Part shown: one piece after another, positions 40,435 to 48,147 of the stretch
Numbering within the stretch: position 1 is the stretch's first letter
Layout of the letters: each line of letters begins with the position of its first letter
Program-made: the position numbers and the translations under genes
Notes under the pieces: generated by a model
Told to the model about the DNA's origin: nothing
What the model saw: the letters and a program-made list of their open reading frames with translations, nothing else
The model's database searches: none
Origin: Palsa-504 sp963847965
GTDB lineage: Bacteria > Actinomycetota > Actinomycetes > Streptosporangiales > Streptosporangiaceae
Direction of reading: 5' to 3'
Length of the DNA stretch: 64,000 nucleotides
Assembly: GCA_963847965.1 (NCBI GenBank)
Contig: CAWKCG010000044.1
Coordinates: 203,899-267,898 of the forward strand

Positions 40435-41469
40435 ATGGACCGCAGGCGAGGCCATACGCTCAACTGGCTATCGCAACGGCGGGGACGCTGCGATAATGCG
40501 TGGATGACAGGGCTGACCCTCGCCCTGGCCAACCTTAAGCCGGGCACGGGCAAGACGACATCCGCGGTCTGGCTCGCCCATGTCTTCGCGCACGCCGGCA
40601 ATAGCGTGCTCCTGGTGGACGCGGACCCGTCAGGCAGCGCCCTGGAGTGGTCCGATCTGGCGGCCATGTACCCGGGGCTCGCACCGACGCAGGCGGCCTT
40701 CCCGTTCCGGATCGTGGCGCTGCCGTCGCGGGAACTGCACCGCCGACTGCCGGAGATCGCCAAGGGCGACGACGTGGTGATCATCGATACGCCGCAGATC
40801 GAGGACCACGCAGGCATCGCCAGGTCGGCGCTGCGGTACGCCGACGAGATCCTGATCCCGTGCGCGCCCAGCCCGATCGAGATCAACCGCACCACGCCGG
40901 TGCGGGAGGAGATCGCCGAGATCCAGACGATGAGGGATACCCCGGTGCGTTCGGCGATTCTGCTGAACCGCTGCGTCGCGCGCGCGCACTCCACGGTCGA
41001 CGCCCGCGAGGCGCTGCAGGACCTCGGCTACGACGTGCTGGAGACGGTCGTGCCGCGCCGCGAGGTTTACGCCCAGAGCTTCGGCGTGCCGATCAGGCAG
41101 GCCGGGTGCGACGTGTGGCGCCACGTGGCCGCGGACCTCGTTCGAGCGGTGCGCCCCATTGTGCACGGTGCGGTCTTGACCACGCCGCGGGAGCAGCGCA
41201 AGGCGCAGATGGCGGCGGCGGCGGCCCGGCGCACCGCGCCTGGGGCCAGCCCGGCGGGGCGCACCGCGATCAGGTCCAAGCCGGTCAGGATCACCCTCGA
41301 CCTGAGCCCCGAGCTCTACCGTCAGCTGATCGGCTGGGCGGACGCGGCCGCGGTCACGCTCGGCGTGCCGCGAGTGTCGCTGGCCGACGCGATGCGGGCG
41401 ATGATCCGGGTGTCGGCCGACAGTCCCGAGGAGGTCCTCGAGCGGCTGCGCCGCGACCGGGAGGCCTGA
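40435..41469 (+). CDS. ParA/MinD-superfamily ATPase with C-terminal extension; two possible starts
   Basis: The ATPase part shows the deviant Walker A LKPGTGKTTS, switch segment LLVDADPSGSALEWSDL, VVIIDTPQIEDHAGIA and ILLNRCVARAHSTV. The last 100 residues are basic and end with a segment (PVRITLDLSPELYRQLIGWADAAAV) resembling a ribbon-helix-helix DNA-binding domain. Two starts are equally placed: ATG at 40435 (344 residues) and ATG at 40504 (321 residues, more conserved). Each is preceded at six bases by a TGCGATA(A/C)T element, suggesting leaderless mRNAs. No parB gene or parS-like repeats were seen nearby. Confidence 0.78.
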   Translation: MDRRRGHTLNWLSQRRGRCDNAWMTGLTLALANLKPGTGKTTSAVWLAHVFAHAGNSVLLVDADPSGSALEWSDLAAMYPGLAPTQAAFPFRIVALPSRELHRRLPEIAKGDDVVIIDTPQIEDHAGIARSALRYADEILIPCAPSPIEINRTTPVREEIAEIQTMRDTPVRSAILLNRCVARAHSTVDAREALQDLGYDVLETVVPRREVYAQSFGVPIRQAGCDVWRHVAADLVRAVRPIVHGAVLTTPREQRKAQMAAAAARRTAPGASPAGRTAIRSKPVRITLDLSPELYRQLIGWADAAAVTLGVPRVSLADAMRAMIRVSADSPEEVLERLRRDREA

Positions 41470-41490
41470 CGCTGGTTTGCGCGCCCGCGC

Positions 41491-42909
41491 TCAGCTCAGG
41501 TGGACGTAGTCGTAGTCGAAGGGCTTGCCGTTGATGCCCTGCCGCGGCGGGGCGATCCAGGCCGCGATCTTGCCGCGCTCGTGGACGGGCCGCATGAGGG
41601 AGCGGACGAAGGTCTTGTCGGTGTCGGTGGGCAGCCAGCCGCCCTGGCGCTGCTGCCACTGGCCGGCGGTCAGCACCTCACCGCCGGGCGATGCCTCGAT
41701 CCCGGAGAACGCGCCGACCTTGCGGTTGAAGGCGGCGTGCGGGAGATACAGCCGCTGCGGCAGCCCGGCGTCCGCCAGGATGCGGTTCCACCGCTTGACC
41801 CCGCCCTCGCAGTCGGCGATGTACTCGCGTCGCAGGTCGGTGTTCAGGCCGGTCAGCGCGGAAACCTCGGTTTGGCCGAGCTCGCCGTCCTGGGTCAGCG
41901 CGTCCACCATGATCGAGTCGTCGGCGAGCTTGTGGTCGTCCCGGCGGCGCTCCTCCAGCCAGCGGCCCTTGAGCCCGGCGGTGAAGTAGTTCGCCACGTT
42001 GGTCGACGTGTCGGAGCCGAACAGGTCCAGGCTCACGCTGTAGTGGAAGTTCAGGTACTTCTGGATTACCGGCAGCGGGATGGCGCCGAGGGCGGCCACG
42101 TCGTCGGTGTCGTTCTCCACCATCACCTGCGCGGTTCGCTCCACCACGCGGTCCACGCCGGTGGTGCCCACCATCATGTGGTGCGCTTCTTCCTTGAGCA
42201 TGAACTCACACGTGCGGCTCAGCGGATCGAAGCCGCTTTCCTTGAGCGTGCCGAGCTGGTACTTGCCGTCCCGGTCGGTGAAGTAGGTGAACATGTAGAA
42301 GCTGAGCCAGTCCGGGGTCTCCTCGTTGAACGCGCCGAGGATCCGCGGCGCCTCCGCGCTGCCGGAGTTCCTGCGCAGCAGTTCCTCGGCCTCCTCCCGG
42401 CCCTGCCTGCCGAAGTAGGCGTGCAGCAGGTAGACCATCGCCCACAGGTGGCGGCCCTCCTCGACGTTGACCTGGAACAGGTTGCGCAGGTCGTAGAGGC
42501 TTGGCGCGGTGGCGCCCAGGTTGCGCTGCTGCTCGACGGAGGCAGGCTCGGTGTCGCCCTGGATCACGATCAGCCGCTGCAGGTCGGCCCGGTACTCGCC
42601 GGGCACCTGCTGCCAGGCGGGCTCGCCCTTGTGCTGGCCGAACCCGATCCGGCGGTCGCGGTCCCGCTCGGCCAGGAAGATCCCCCACCGGTAGTCACGC
42701 ATGACCACGTGCCCGAAGTGCGCCCAGCCCTCCCGGCCGACGTTGACCGCGGTGCGCAGGTACACATCCTCGGTGGGCAGCGCCGGGCCCATCGATTCCC
42801 ACCAGGCCAGGAAGTTGGGCTGCCAGGACTCCAGCGCACGCTGCAGCCGCCGGTCCTCGTGCAGGTCGACGTTGTTCGGGATCTTCTCTGTGTAGTCGGC
42901 TTCCGTCAT
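41491..42909 (-). CDS. boxB: Benzoyl-CoA 2,3-epoxidase, oxygenase subunit BoxB
   Basis: A 472-residue diiron enzyme that epoxidises benzoyl-CoA in aerobic benzoate breakdown. Recognised by the overall BoxB sequence: TEKIPNNVDLHEDRRLQRALESWQP, GWAHFGHVVMRDYRWGIFLAE, NLFQVNVEEGRHLWAMVYLL, FMLKEEAHHMMVGTTGV (iron ligands) and the C-terminal FDYDYVHL. It follows boxC with a three-base gap. The flavin reductase BoxA, which supplies electrons, is not in the window. Confidence 0.95.
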   Translation of the reverse strand: MTEADYTEKIPNNVDLHEDRRLQRALESWQPNFLAWWESMGPALPTEDVYLRTAVNVGREGWAHFGHVVMRDYRWGIFLAERDRDRRIGFGQHKGEPAWQQVPGEYRADLQRLIVIQGDTEPASVEQQRNLGATAPSLYDLRNLFQVNVEEGRHLWAMVYLLHAYFGRQGREEAEELLRRNSGSAEAPRILGAFNEETPDWLSFYMFTYFTDRDGKYQLGTLKESGFDPLSRTCEFMLKEEAHHMMVGTTGVDRVVERTAQVMVENDTDDVAALGAIPLPVIQKYLNFHYSVSLDLFGSDTSTNVANYFTAGLKGRWLEERRRDDHKLADDSIMVDALTQDGELGQTEVSALTGLNTDLRREYIADCEGGVKRWNRILADAGLPQRLYLPHAAFNRKVGAFSGIEASPGGEVLTAGQWQQRQGGWLPTDTDKTFVRSLMRPVHERGKIAAWIAPPRQGINGKPFDYDYVHLS

Positions 42910-42912
42910 GGC

Positions 42913-44643
42913 TCAGACTCGCTTCCTGTCGAAGTCGGCCCGCTGGCCGGTGCCGAACTTGCGCAGCGCGCCGTCGGGCCCGGAGGCGTTGGGGCGAGTG
43001 AAGATCCAGTTCTGCCAGGCGCTCAGCCGGCCGAAGATCTTGGTCTCCAGCGTCTCCGGGCCGGCGAACCGGTAGTTCGCCTCCAGGCCGGACAGGGCGT
43101 CGGGGCTGAAGCTCGCGCGTTCCTCGATCGCGATGCGTACCTCGTCGGCCCAGTCGATGTCGTCCGGGGCGAAGGTGACCAGGCCGAGCCGCTCGGCGTC
43201 TTCGGCTTGCAGTTTCTCGCCTGCCTGCTGCTCGACCTCGGCCAGGGCGTGGTCGTCGCCGAGGTAGCGCGTTTGCAGGCGGGTAAGGCCGTTGCCCATC
43301 GGGAGAGGGCCCAGGTTCATCGCGCCCACGGTGACCGCGGCGGGCTCGGCGTCCGGGTCGATGTCCTCGAACACCCCGGCCAGCTGGTAGGAGCGGTCGG
43401 CGGCCAGCGCGAGCTCGAGCAGCGAGCCGGCGAAGCAGCTACCCGGCTCGATCAGCGCGATCAGGCTCCGGCTGGTCACGTCCAGCCGCTTGAGCGTCCG
43501 TTTGAGGTAACCGGTGATCTCCCCGGCCAGCCAGTCTTCCCGGTTTTCGGCCAGCAGCCGGTCGTGAGCCAGAACCCGTCCTGGGTCTCCCCTGGTTCGC
43601 AGGACCCAGGTGCCGAGCTCGGGCTCGTTGGTGCGCAGGTCCAGGACCAGGTCGTCCAGCTCCCTGGTCATGGCCAGGGTCCAGAATTGGTCGCCCAGCG
43701 CGGCGATCCCGGCCGCGTCGGCAGGGGGACCGGATGGCGGGCCTTCGATCGTGATCTCGGCTACGCCGCGGGCCGGGTCCAGCTTCGCGGAAACGTGCCG
43801 GTACCCGACGGCCTCCGCCGACCGGGACTTGGCCAGCGGCGTCAGGGCGATGCCGGGGCCTGGTCTGGGGCGGCGTGAGGCCGCCGCGAGCCCGCGAGCC
43901 CGCGCCGTGACCGTCTGCTCCCAGGCCGGGCGCGGCACCACCTCATCCACCAGCCGCCAGGCGGCGGCCTTCTTGCCGCCCACCCCCTCGGGCCGGGTGG
44001 AGAAGTAATCGGCCAGGTCCCTGCGCACGTGCCGCTTGTCGACCACCCTGGTCAGCCCGCCGGTCCCCGGCAGGACCCCGAGCAGCGGAAGCTCCGGCAG
44101 GGACACCGCCGAGGAGCGGTCGTCGACCAGCATGATGTGCTCGCACGCCAGGGCCAGCTCGTAGCCGCCGCCCGAGGCCGTGCCGTTCAGCGCCGCGATC
44201 CAGGTCTGCCCCGAGTTCGCCGTGGCGTCCTCGATCCCGTTGCGGGTCTCGTTGGTGAACTTGCAGAAGTTCACCTTCTGGTGGTGGGGCGAGGCGGCCA
44301 GCATCCTGATGTTCGCCCCCGCGCAGAAGATCTTGTCCTTGCCGCTGGTCAGGACCACCGCGGCCACCTCGGGATGCTCGAACCGCAGCCGCTGGGTGAT
44401 GTCGTACAGCTCGATGTCCACCCCGAGGTCGTACGAGTTCAGCTTCAGCTCATACCCCGGCACCAGGCCGCCGTGCTCGTCGGTGTCCATCATGACCGTC
44501 GCCACCGGGCCGGCGATCTCCAGCCGCCAGTGCCGGTAGCGGGCCGGGTCGACGCGGAAATCGACCAGCGACCCGGATCCGGCCGGGTCCGCGTCCGGGT
44601 CGGTCTCGGGCGGGACGGGCTGGTGGGTTACCGCGCTGCTCAC
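42913..44643 (-). CDS. boxC: 2,3-Epoxybenzoyl-CoA dihydrolase BoxC
   Basis: Opens the epoxide ring of 2,3-epoxybenzoyl-CoA with two waters, releasing formate and a dihydroadipyl-CoA semialdehyde. The 576-residue protein is a large crotonase with FCAGANIRMLA, NGTASGGGYELALACEHIMLVDD and LPELPLLGVLPGTGGLTRV in the N-terminal half and a long C-terminal half typical of BoxC. GTG at 44643 is chosen over an upstream ATG because GGAAGGA precedes it by seven bases. First gene of the boxCB operon, divergent from a PaaX regulator. Confidence 0.94.
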   Translation of the reverse strand: MSSAVTHQPVPPETDPDADPAGSGSLVDFRVDPARYRHWRLEIAGPVATVMMDTDEHGGLVPGYELKLNSYDLGVDIELYDITQRLRFEHPEVAAVVLTSGKDKIFCAGANIRMLAASPHHQKVNFCKFTNETRNGIEDATANSGQTWIAALNGTASGGGYELALACEHIMLVDDRSSAVSLPELPLLGVLPGTGGLTRVVDKRHVRRDLADYFSTRPEGVGGKKAAAWRLVDEVVPRPAWEQTVTARARGLAAASRRPRPGPGIALTPLAKSRSAEAVGYRHVSAKLDPARGVAEITIEGPPSGPPADAAGIAALGDQFWTLAMTRELDDLVLDLRTNEPELGTWVLRTRGDPGRVLAHDRLLAENREDWLAGEITGYLKRTLKRLDVTSRSLIALIEPGSCFAGSLLELALAADRSYQLAGVFEDIDPDAEPAAVTVGAMNLGPLPMGNGLTRLQTRYLGDDHALAEVEQQAGEKLQAEDAERLGLVTFAPDDIDWADEVRIAIEERASFSPDALSGLEANYRFAGPETLETKIFGRLSAWQNWIFTRPNASGPDGALRKFGTGQRADFDRKRV

Positions 44644-44850
44644 TGGGCTTCCTTCCGTGGGTCGGCCGCCTTCTTTATATACTCCATAAATATTGCGTTT
44701 CGTCAAGACTTCGTAGAATAATTAGGGTGGACCGGCCGGCGGCTCGTGCGGTAGGCGGCCCGGCGGCCGGTGCGGTGGGCGGCCGGCGGCCCGTGCGCCG
44801 GCTGTCGGACCGGTGACCGGTACGCGGACGTAGCCCGGGAGGTGGTTCCG
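44644..44850. promoter_or_regulatory. Divergent box operon / paaX promoter region
   Basis: AT-rich (44671-44725) within GC-rich DNA. On the minus strand TTGACG (44706-44701) and TATATA (44681-44676) stand 19 bases apart before boxC. On the plus strand TAGAAT (44714-44719) is a -10 candidate for the regulator. The interleaved promoters and the partial symmetry around TATATACTCCATAAATATT suit a PaaX-type operator. Confidence 0.45.
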
Positions 44851-46365
44851 ATGACCGAGGCGGTACGGCTAGAGGTCGGCCAGGCCGCGCCGGTGCCGTT
44901 CCGGCGGCACGCGGCCGGCTCGGACAGTGCCCGCGGGCTGCTGTTCACCGTGCTGGGCGAGTTCGTGCTGCCCGGCGGCGGCTCGGCCTGGACGTCGACC
45001 TTCATCGACGTGCTGGCCCGGCTGGGCGTGGAGGAGAAGGCCAGCCGCCAGGCCCTGATGCGCACCGCGGAGCAGGGGTGGCTGAGGCCCGAGCGGCTGG
45101 GACGGCGGACCCGCTGGGCGCTGACCCCGGACGCGGAACGCCTGCTGACCGAGGGCGCCGAGCGGATCTACACCTTCGCCGGGTACGCGCGCAGCTGGGA
45201 CGGCCGCTGGCTGCTGGTCCTGACGCGTATCCCCGAGACCGAACGCGCCGCGCGTCACCTGCTGCGCACCCGGCTGAGCTGGGCAGGATTCGGCAGCCCC
45301 GCGCCTGGCGTGTGGCTGTCCGCGCACAGCGAGCGGCTGGCCGAGGCGGAGCACCTGCTCAGGCAGGCCGGCGTGCTCGACGATGCGCCGATCTTCGTCG
45401 TGCAGCACCGGGCCGGCGGCGACATGGCGGACATGGTCCACAGGGCGTGGGACCTGGAGGCGATCGAGCAGAGCTACCGCGAGTTCATGGCCGTCTACGC
45501 GGACAGGGAGACCACCGATCCGCTCGCCTTCCAGATCGATCTGGTTCACGCCTGGCGCCGGTTCCCGTGGCTGGATCCCGGCCTGCCGCGCGAACTGCTG
45601 CCGCCGGCCTGGAGCGGGGAGCGGGCGGCCCGTCTGTTCGCCGAGCAGCACGGCCGGCTGGCTACCGCCGCGGGCTCGCAGTGGAGCCCGGCTGGACGGC
45701 CTAGGGGCCTGACCCCTGACCGGCGCGCTCAGGTGGCGCGGGAGGCGCGGGCCCGCTCGCGGAAGCGCTCCCTGGCCTCGAGGACGGTCTTGCGCAGGCG
45801 GACCGCCGAGGCGGTGACCTCGACGCACTCGTCGTCGGCGCAGAACTCGAGCGACTGCTCCAAGCTGAGCAGCCGAGGCGGGATCAGCCGCTCGAGTTCC
45901 TCCCCGGTGGACTGGCGCACGTTGGTGACCTTGCGCTCGCGGGTGATGTTCACGTCCATATCGTCGGACCTTGAGTTCTCCCCGACGATCATCCCCTCGT
46001 ACACCTCGGTGCCGGGCTCCACGAACAGCGAGCCGCGCTCCTGCAGGTTGAACATGGCGTACGCGGCCGCGCTGCCGGACCGGTCGGCGACCAGCGAGCC
46101 GGTCGCCCGGCCCCGCATGGCGCCCGACCACGGCTCGTACCCCTCGAAGACGTGGTGCGCGATGCCGGTGCCGCGGGTCTCGGTGAGGAACTGGGTCCGG
46201 AAGCCGATCAGCCCCCGGGCGGGCACCACGAACTCGAGCCTGACCCAGCCGGTGCCGTGGTTGGTCATGGTCTCCATCCGGCCCCGGCGGACCGAGATCA
46301 GCGAGGTGACCGTGCCCAGGTACTCCTCGGGGACGTCCACGGACAGCCGCTCCACCGGCTCGTAG
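44851..46365 (+). CDS. PaaX-family regulator; normal stop missing, frame runs antisense to typA
   Basis: The first 280 codons form a PaaX-family repressor: winged helix (SARGLLFTVLGEFVLPGGGSAWTSTFIDVLARLGVEEKASRQALMR), central RWLLVLTRIPETER...GFGSPAPGVWLS, and C-terminal FVVQHRAGGDMADMVHRAWDL and FPWLDPGLPRELLPPAW. PaaX proteins repress aromatic-acid CoA pathways, fitting control of boxCB. The family normally ends near codon 280 (about 45,690). Here no stop occurs and the frame continues 225 codons through the complement of typA with low-complexity shadow sequence. A lost stop, small indel or sequencing error is likely. GGGAGGTGG precedes the ATG. Confidence 0.75.
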   Translation: MTEAVRLEVGQAAPVPFRRHAAGSDSARGLLFTVLGEFVLPGGGSAWTSTFIDVLARLGVEEKASRQALMRTAEQGWLRPERLGRRTRWALTPDAERLLTEGAERIYTFAGYARSWDGRWLLVLTRIPETERAARHLLRTRLSWAGFGSPAPGVWLSAHSERLAEAEHLLRQAGVLDDAPIFVVQHRAGGDMADMVHRAWDLEAIEQSYREFMAVYADRETTDPLAFQIDLVHAWRRFPWLDPGLPRELLPPAWSGERAARLFAEQHGRLATAAGSQWSPAGRPRGLTPDRRAQVAREARARSRKRSLASRTVLRRRTAEAVTSTHSSSAQNSSDCSKLSSRGGISRSSSSPVDWRTLVTLRSRVMFTSISSDLEFSPTIIPSYTSVPGSTNSEPRSCRLNMAYAAALPDRSATSEPVARPRMAPDHGSYPSKTWCAMPVPRVSVRNWVRKPISPRAGTTNSSLTQPVPWLVMVSIRPRRTEISEVTVPRYSSGTSTDSRSTGS

Positions 46366-47612
46366 ACGGTGCCGTCTATCTCGCGCGTGACCGCAGAGGG
46401 CCGCCCGACGGTCAGCTCGTACCCCTCGCGGCGCATCGTCTCGACCAGGACGGCGAGCGCCAGCTCGCCGCGCCCGCGGACCTCCCAAGTGTCCGGGCGC
46501 TCGGTGGGCAGCACGGCCAGCGACACGTTGCCGACCAGCTCGCGCTCCAGCCGGTCCCGGACCAGCCTGGCGGTGACCTTGGCCCCCGCCAGCCTTCCGG
46601 CCAGCGGCGAGGTGTTCACGCCGATCGTCATCGAGATGGCCGGCTCGTCCACGGTGATCAGCGGCAGCGGCCGCGGGTCGTCGACGTCGGTCAGGGTCTC
46701 CCCGATCATGATGTCGGGGATGCCGGCGATGGCCACGATGTCCCCTGGACCAGCGGAGTCGGCCTGCACCCGCTCCAGCGCATCGGTCAGGTACAGCTCG
46801 GAGATCCTGACCTTCTCCACCGACCCGTCCCTCCGGCACCAGGCGGCCTGCTGCCCGCGGGAGATCGTGCCGTTGCGGATCCGGCACAGGGCGATGCGCC
46901 CCAGGTACGACGAGGCGTCCAGGTTGGTCACGTGCGCCTGCAGCGGGGCGCCGACCTCGTAGGTGGGGGCCGGGACGGTGGCCCTGAGCACCTCGAACAA
47001 GGGCTCCAGGTCCGGCGAGTCAGGCAGCTGGCCGTCGGCGGGCCTGGTCAGCGACGCCCGGCCGGCCCGGGCGGAGGCGTAGACGATCGGGAACTCGATC
47101 TGCGCCTCGGTCGCGTCGAGGTCGATGAACAGCTCGTAGCATGCGTCCACCACCTCGGCGATCCGCGCGTCGGCCCGGTCCACCTTGTTGATCACCAGGA
47201 TCACCGGCAGCCCGGCGGCCAGCGTCTTGCGGAGCACGAACCTGGTCTGCGGCAGCGGCCCCTCGCTCGCGTCCACCAGCAGCAGCACGCCGTCGACCAT
47301 GGACAGGCCGCGCTCGACCTCGCCGCCGAAATCCGCGTGCCCGGGCGTGTCCACGATGTTGACCGTCAGCCCGCCGTGGCGCACCGCGGTGTTCTTGGCC
47401 AGGATCGTGATGCCCTTCTCCCGTTCCAGGTCCCCGGAGTCGAGTACGCGCTCGGCCACGTTCGCGTTCGCCCGGAACGCGCCCGACTGCCACAGCATCG
47501 CGTCCACGAGCGTGGTCTTTCCGTGGTCCACGTGCGCGACGATGGCGACGTTACGCAGGTCGTCGCGGGTCGCAATGGCGACGGGCGCGGTCGCGGCCTG
47601 ATAGGCGGGCAT
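45729..47612 (-). CDS. typA: Ribosome-associated GTPase TypA/BipA
   Basis: A 627-residue translational GTPase used under stress and in ribosome assembly. G1 AHVDHGKTT (26-34), switch region EREKGITI, G3 DTPGHADFGGEVER, NKVDR, the EF-G-like domain III and V (GRGELALAVLVETMRREGYEL, ARGLIGFRTQFL) and the TypA-specific C-terminal ECVEVTASAVRLRK are present. Its 3' end is overlapped on the other strand by the paaX frame. Confidence 0.96.
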   Translation of the reverse strand: MPAYQAATAPVAIATRDDLRNVAIVAHVDHGKTTLVDAMLWQSGAFRANANVAERVLDSGDLEREKGITILAKNTAVRHGGLTVNIVDTPGHADFGGEVERGLSMVDGVLLLVDASEGPLPQTRFVLRKTLAAGLPVILVINKVDRADARIAEVVDACYELFIDLDATEAQIEFPIVYASARAGRASLTRPADGQLPDSPDLEPLFEVLRATVPAPTYEVGAPLQAHVTNLDASSYLGRIALCRIRNGTISRGQQAAWCRRDGSVEKVRISELYLTDALERVQADSAGPGDIVAIAGIPDIMIGETLTDVDDPRPLPLITVDEPAISMTIGVNTSPLAGRLAGAKVTARLVRDRLERELVGNVSLAVLPTERPDTWEVRGRGELALAVLVETMRREGYELTVGRPSAVTREIDGTVYEPVERLSVDVPEEYLGTVTSLISVRRGRMETMTNHGTGWVRLEFVVPARGLIGFRTQFLTETRGTGIAHHVFEGYEPWSGAMRGRATGSLVADRSGSAAAYAMFNLQERGSLFVEPGTEVYEGMIVGENSRSDDMDVNITRERKVTNVRQSTGEELERLIPPRLLSLEQSLEFCADDECVEVTASAVRLRKTVLEARERFRERARASRAT

Positions 47613-47715
47613 GGGTCAGTCTCGTTCGTTCGGCGTCTGGGATCTGCCACAAGAACTGGTGGCTCCCTCCAGTTTACCGAACGCGTGATGGTAGCCCGAC
47701 CAGGGGCCTGACCTG

Positions 47716-47733
47716 GGCTAAGACGGCTTAGCC
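47716..47733. promoter_or_regulatory. Seven-base inverted repeat between typA and the next gene
   Basis: GGCTAAG-ACGG-CTTAGCC is a perfect hairpin or operator in the 260-base divergent interval. The remainder of the interval shows no gene. Confidence 0.35.
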
Positions 47734-47872
47734 TGTCGCGGGCTTGGCCGGGAAAACCTAAGCCATCGGCAGGGCGGAAGATAAGGAATTCGTCCGATGC
47801 GGGGGGTGGGGCCTTACGGCGAATCTTGACGATGTGGGGACCAGACAGGCTCCCAGGGGACCAGGAGGAACC

Positions 47873-48136
47873 ATGCATCCCGAGATTGCACGCGAGCTCA
47901 CCACGCAGCGCGGCCGCGAACTGCGGGAGCGGGCGCAGCAGGCCACGCTGGCCCGGATGGCGAGCCGGATGCTGCGGGCCACGCGGCGCGGCGCCGGCCT
48001 TCCGGCTGACGCCGACGATTTCGTCTGCCCGGCCATCCCGGACTACGTGGACGGGTCGTTCCGTTCCGCCTCGCTGGCTGATGACCCAGCGGCGAGTGCA
48101 GCGGGGCGTGTGCCCGGCGCCCGGCACGCCGCCTGA
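47873..48136 (+). CDS. Small hypothetical protein
   Basis: An 87-residue protein starting MHPEIARELTTQRGRELRERAQQ, an amphipathic Arg-rich helix, then a less ordered C-terminus with one cysteine. CCAGGAGGAACC supplies a strong ribosome site. The N-terminal pattern resembles small actinobacterial proteins of unknown function. It ends 11 bases before the LuxR-family gene and may share its transcript. Confidence 0.6.
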   Translation: MHPEIARELTTQRGRELRERAQQATLARMASRMLRATRRGAGLPADADDFVCPAIPDYVDGSFRSASLADDPAASAAGRVPGARHAA

Positions 48137-48147
48137 GGCGGTCCGGC

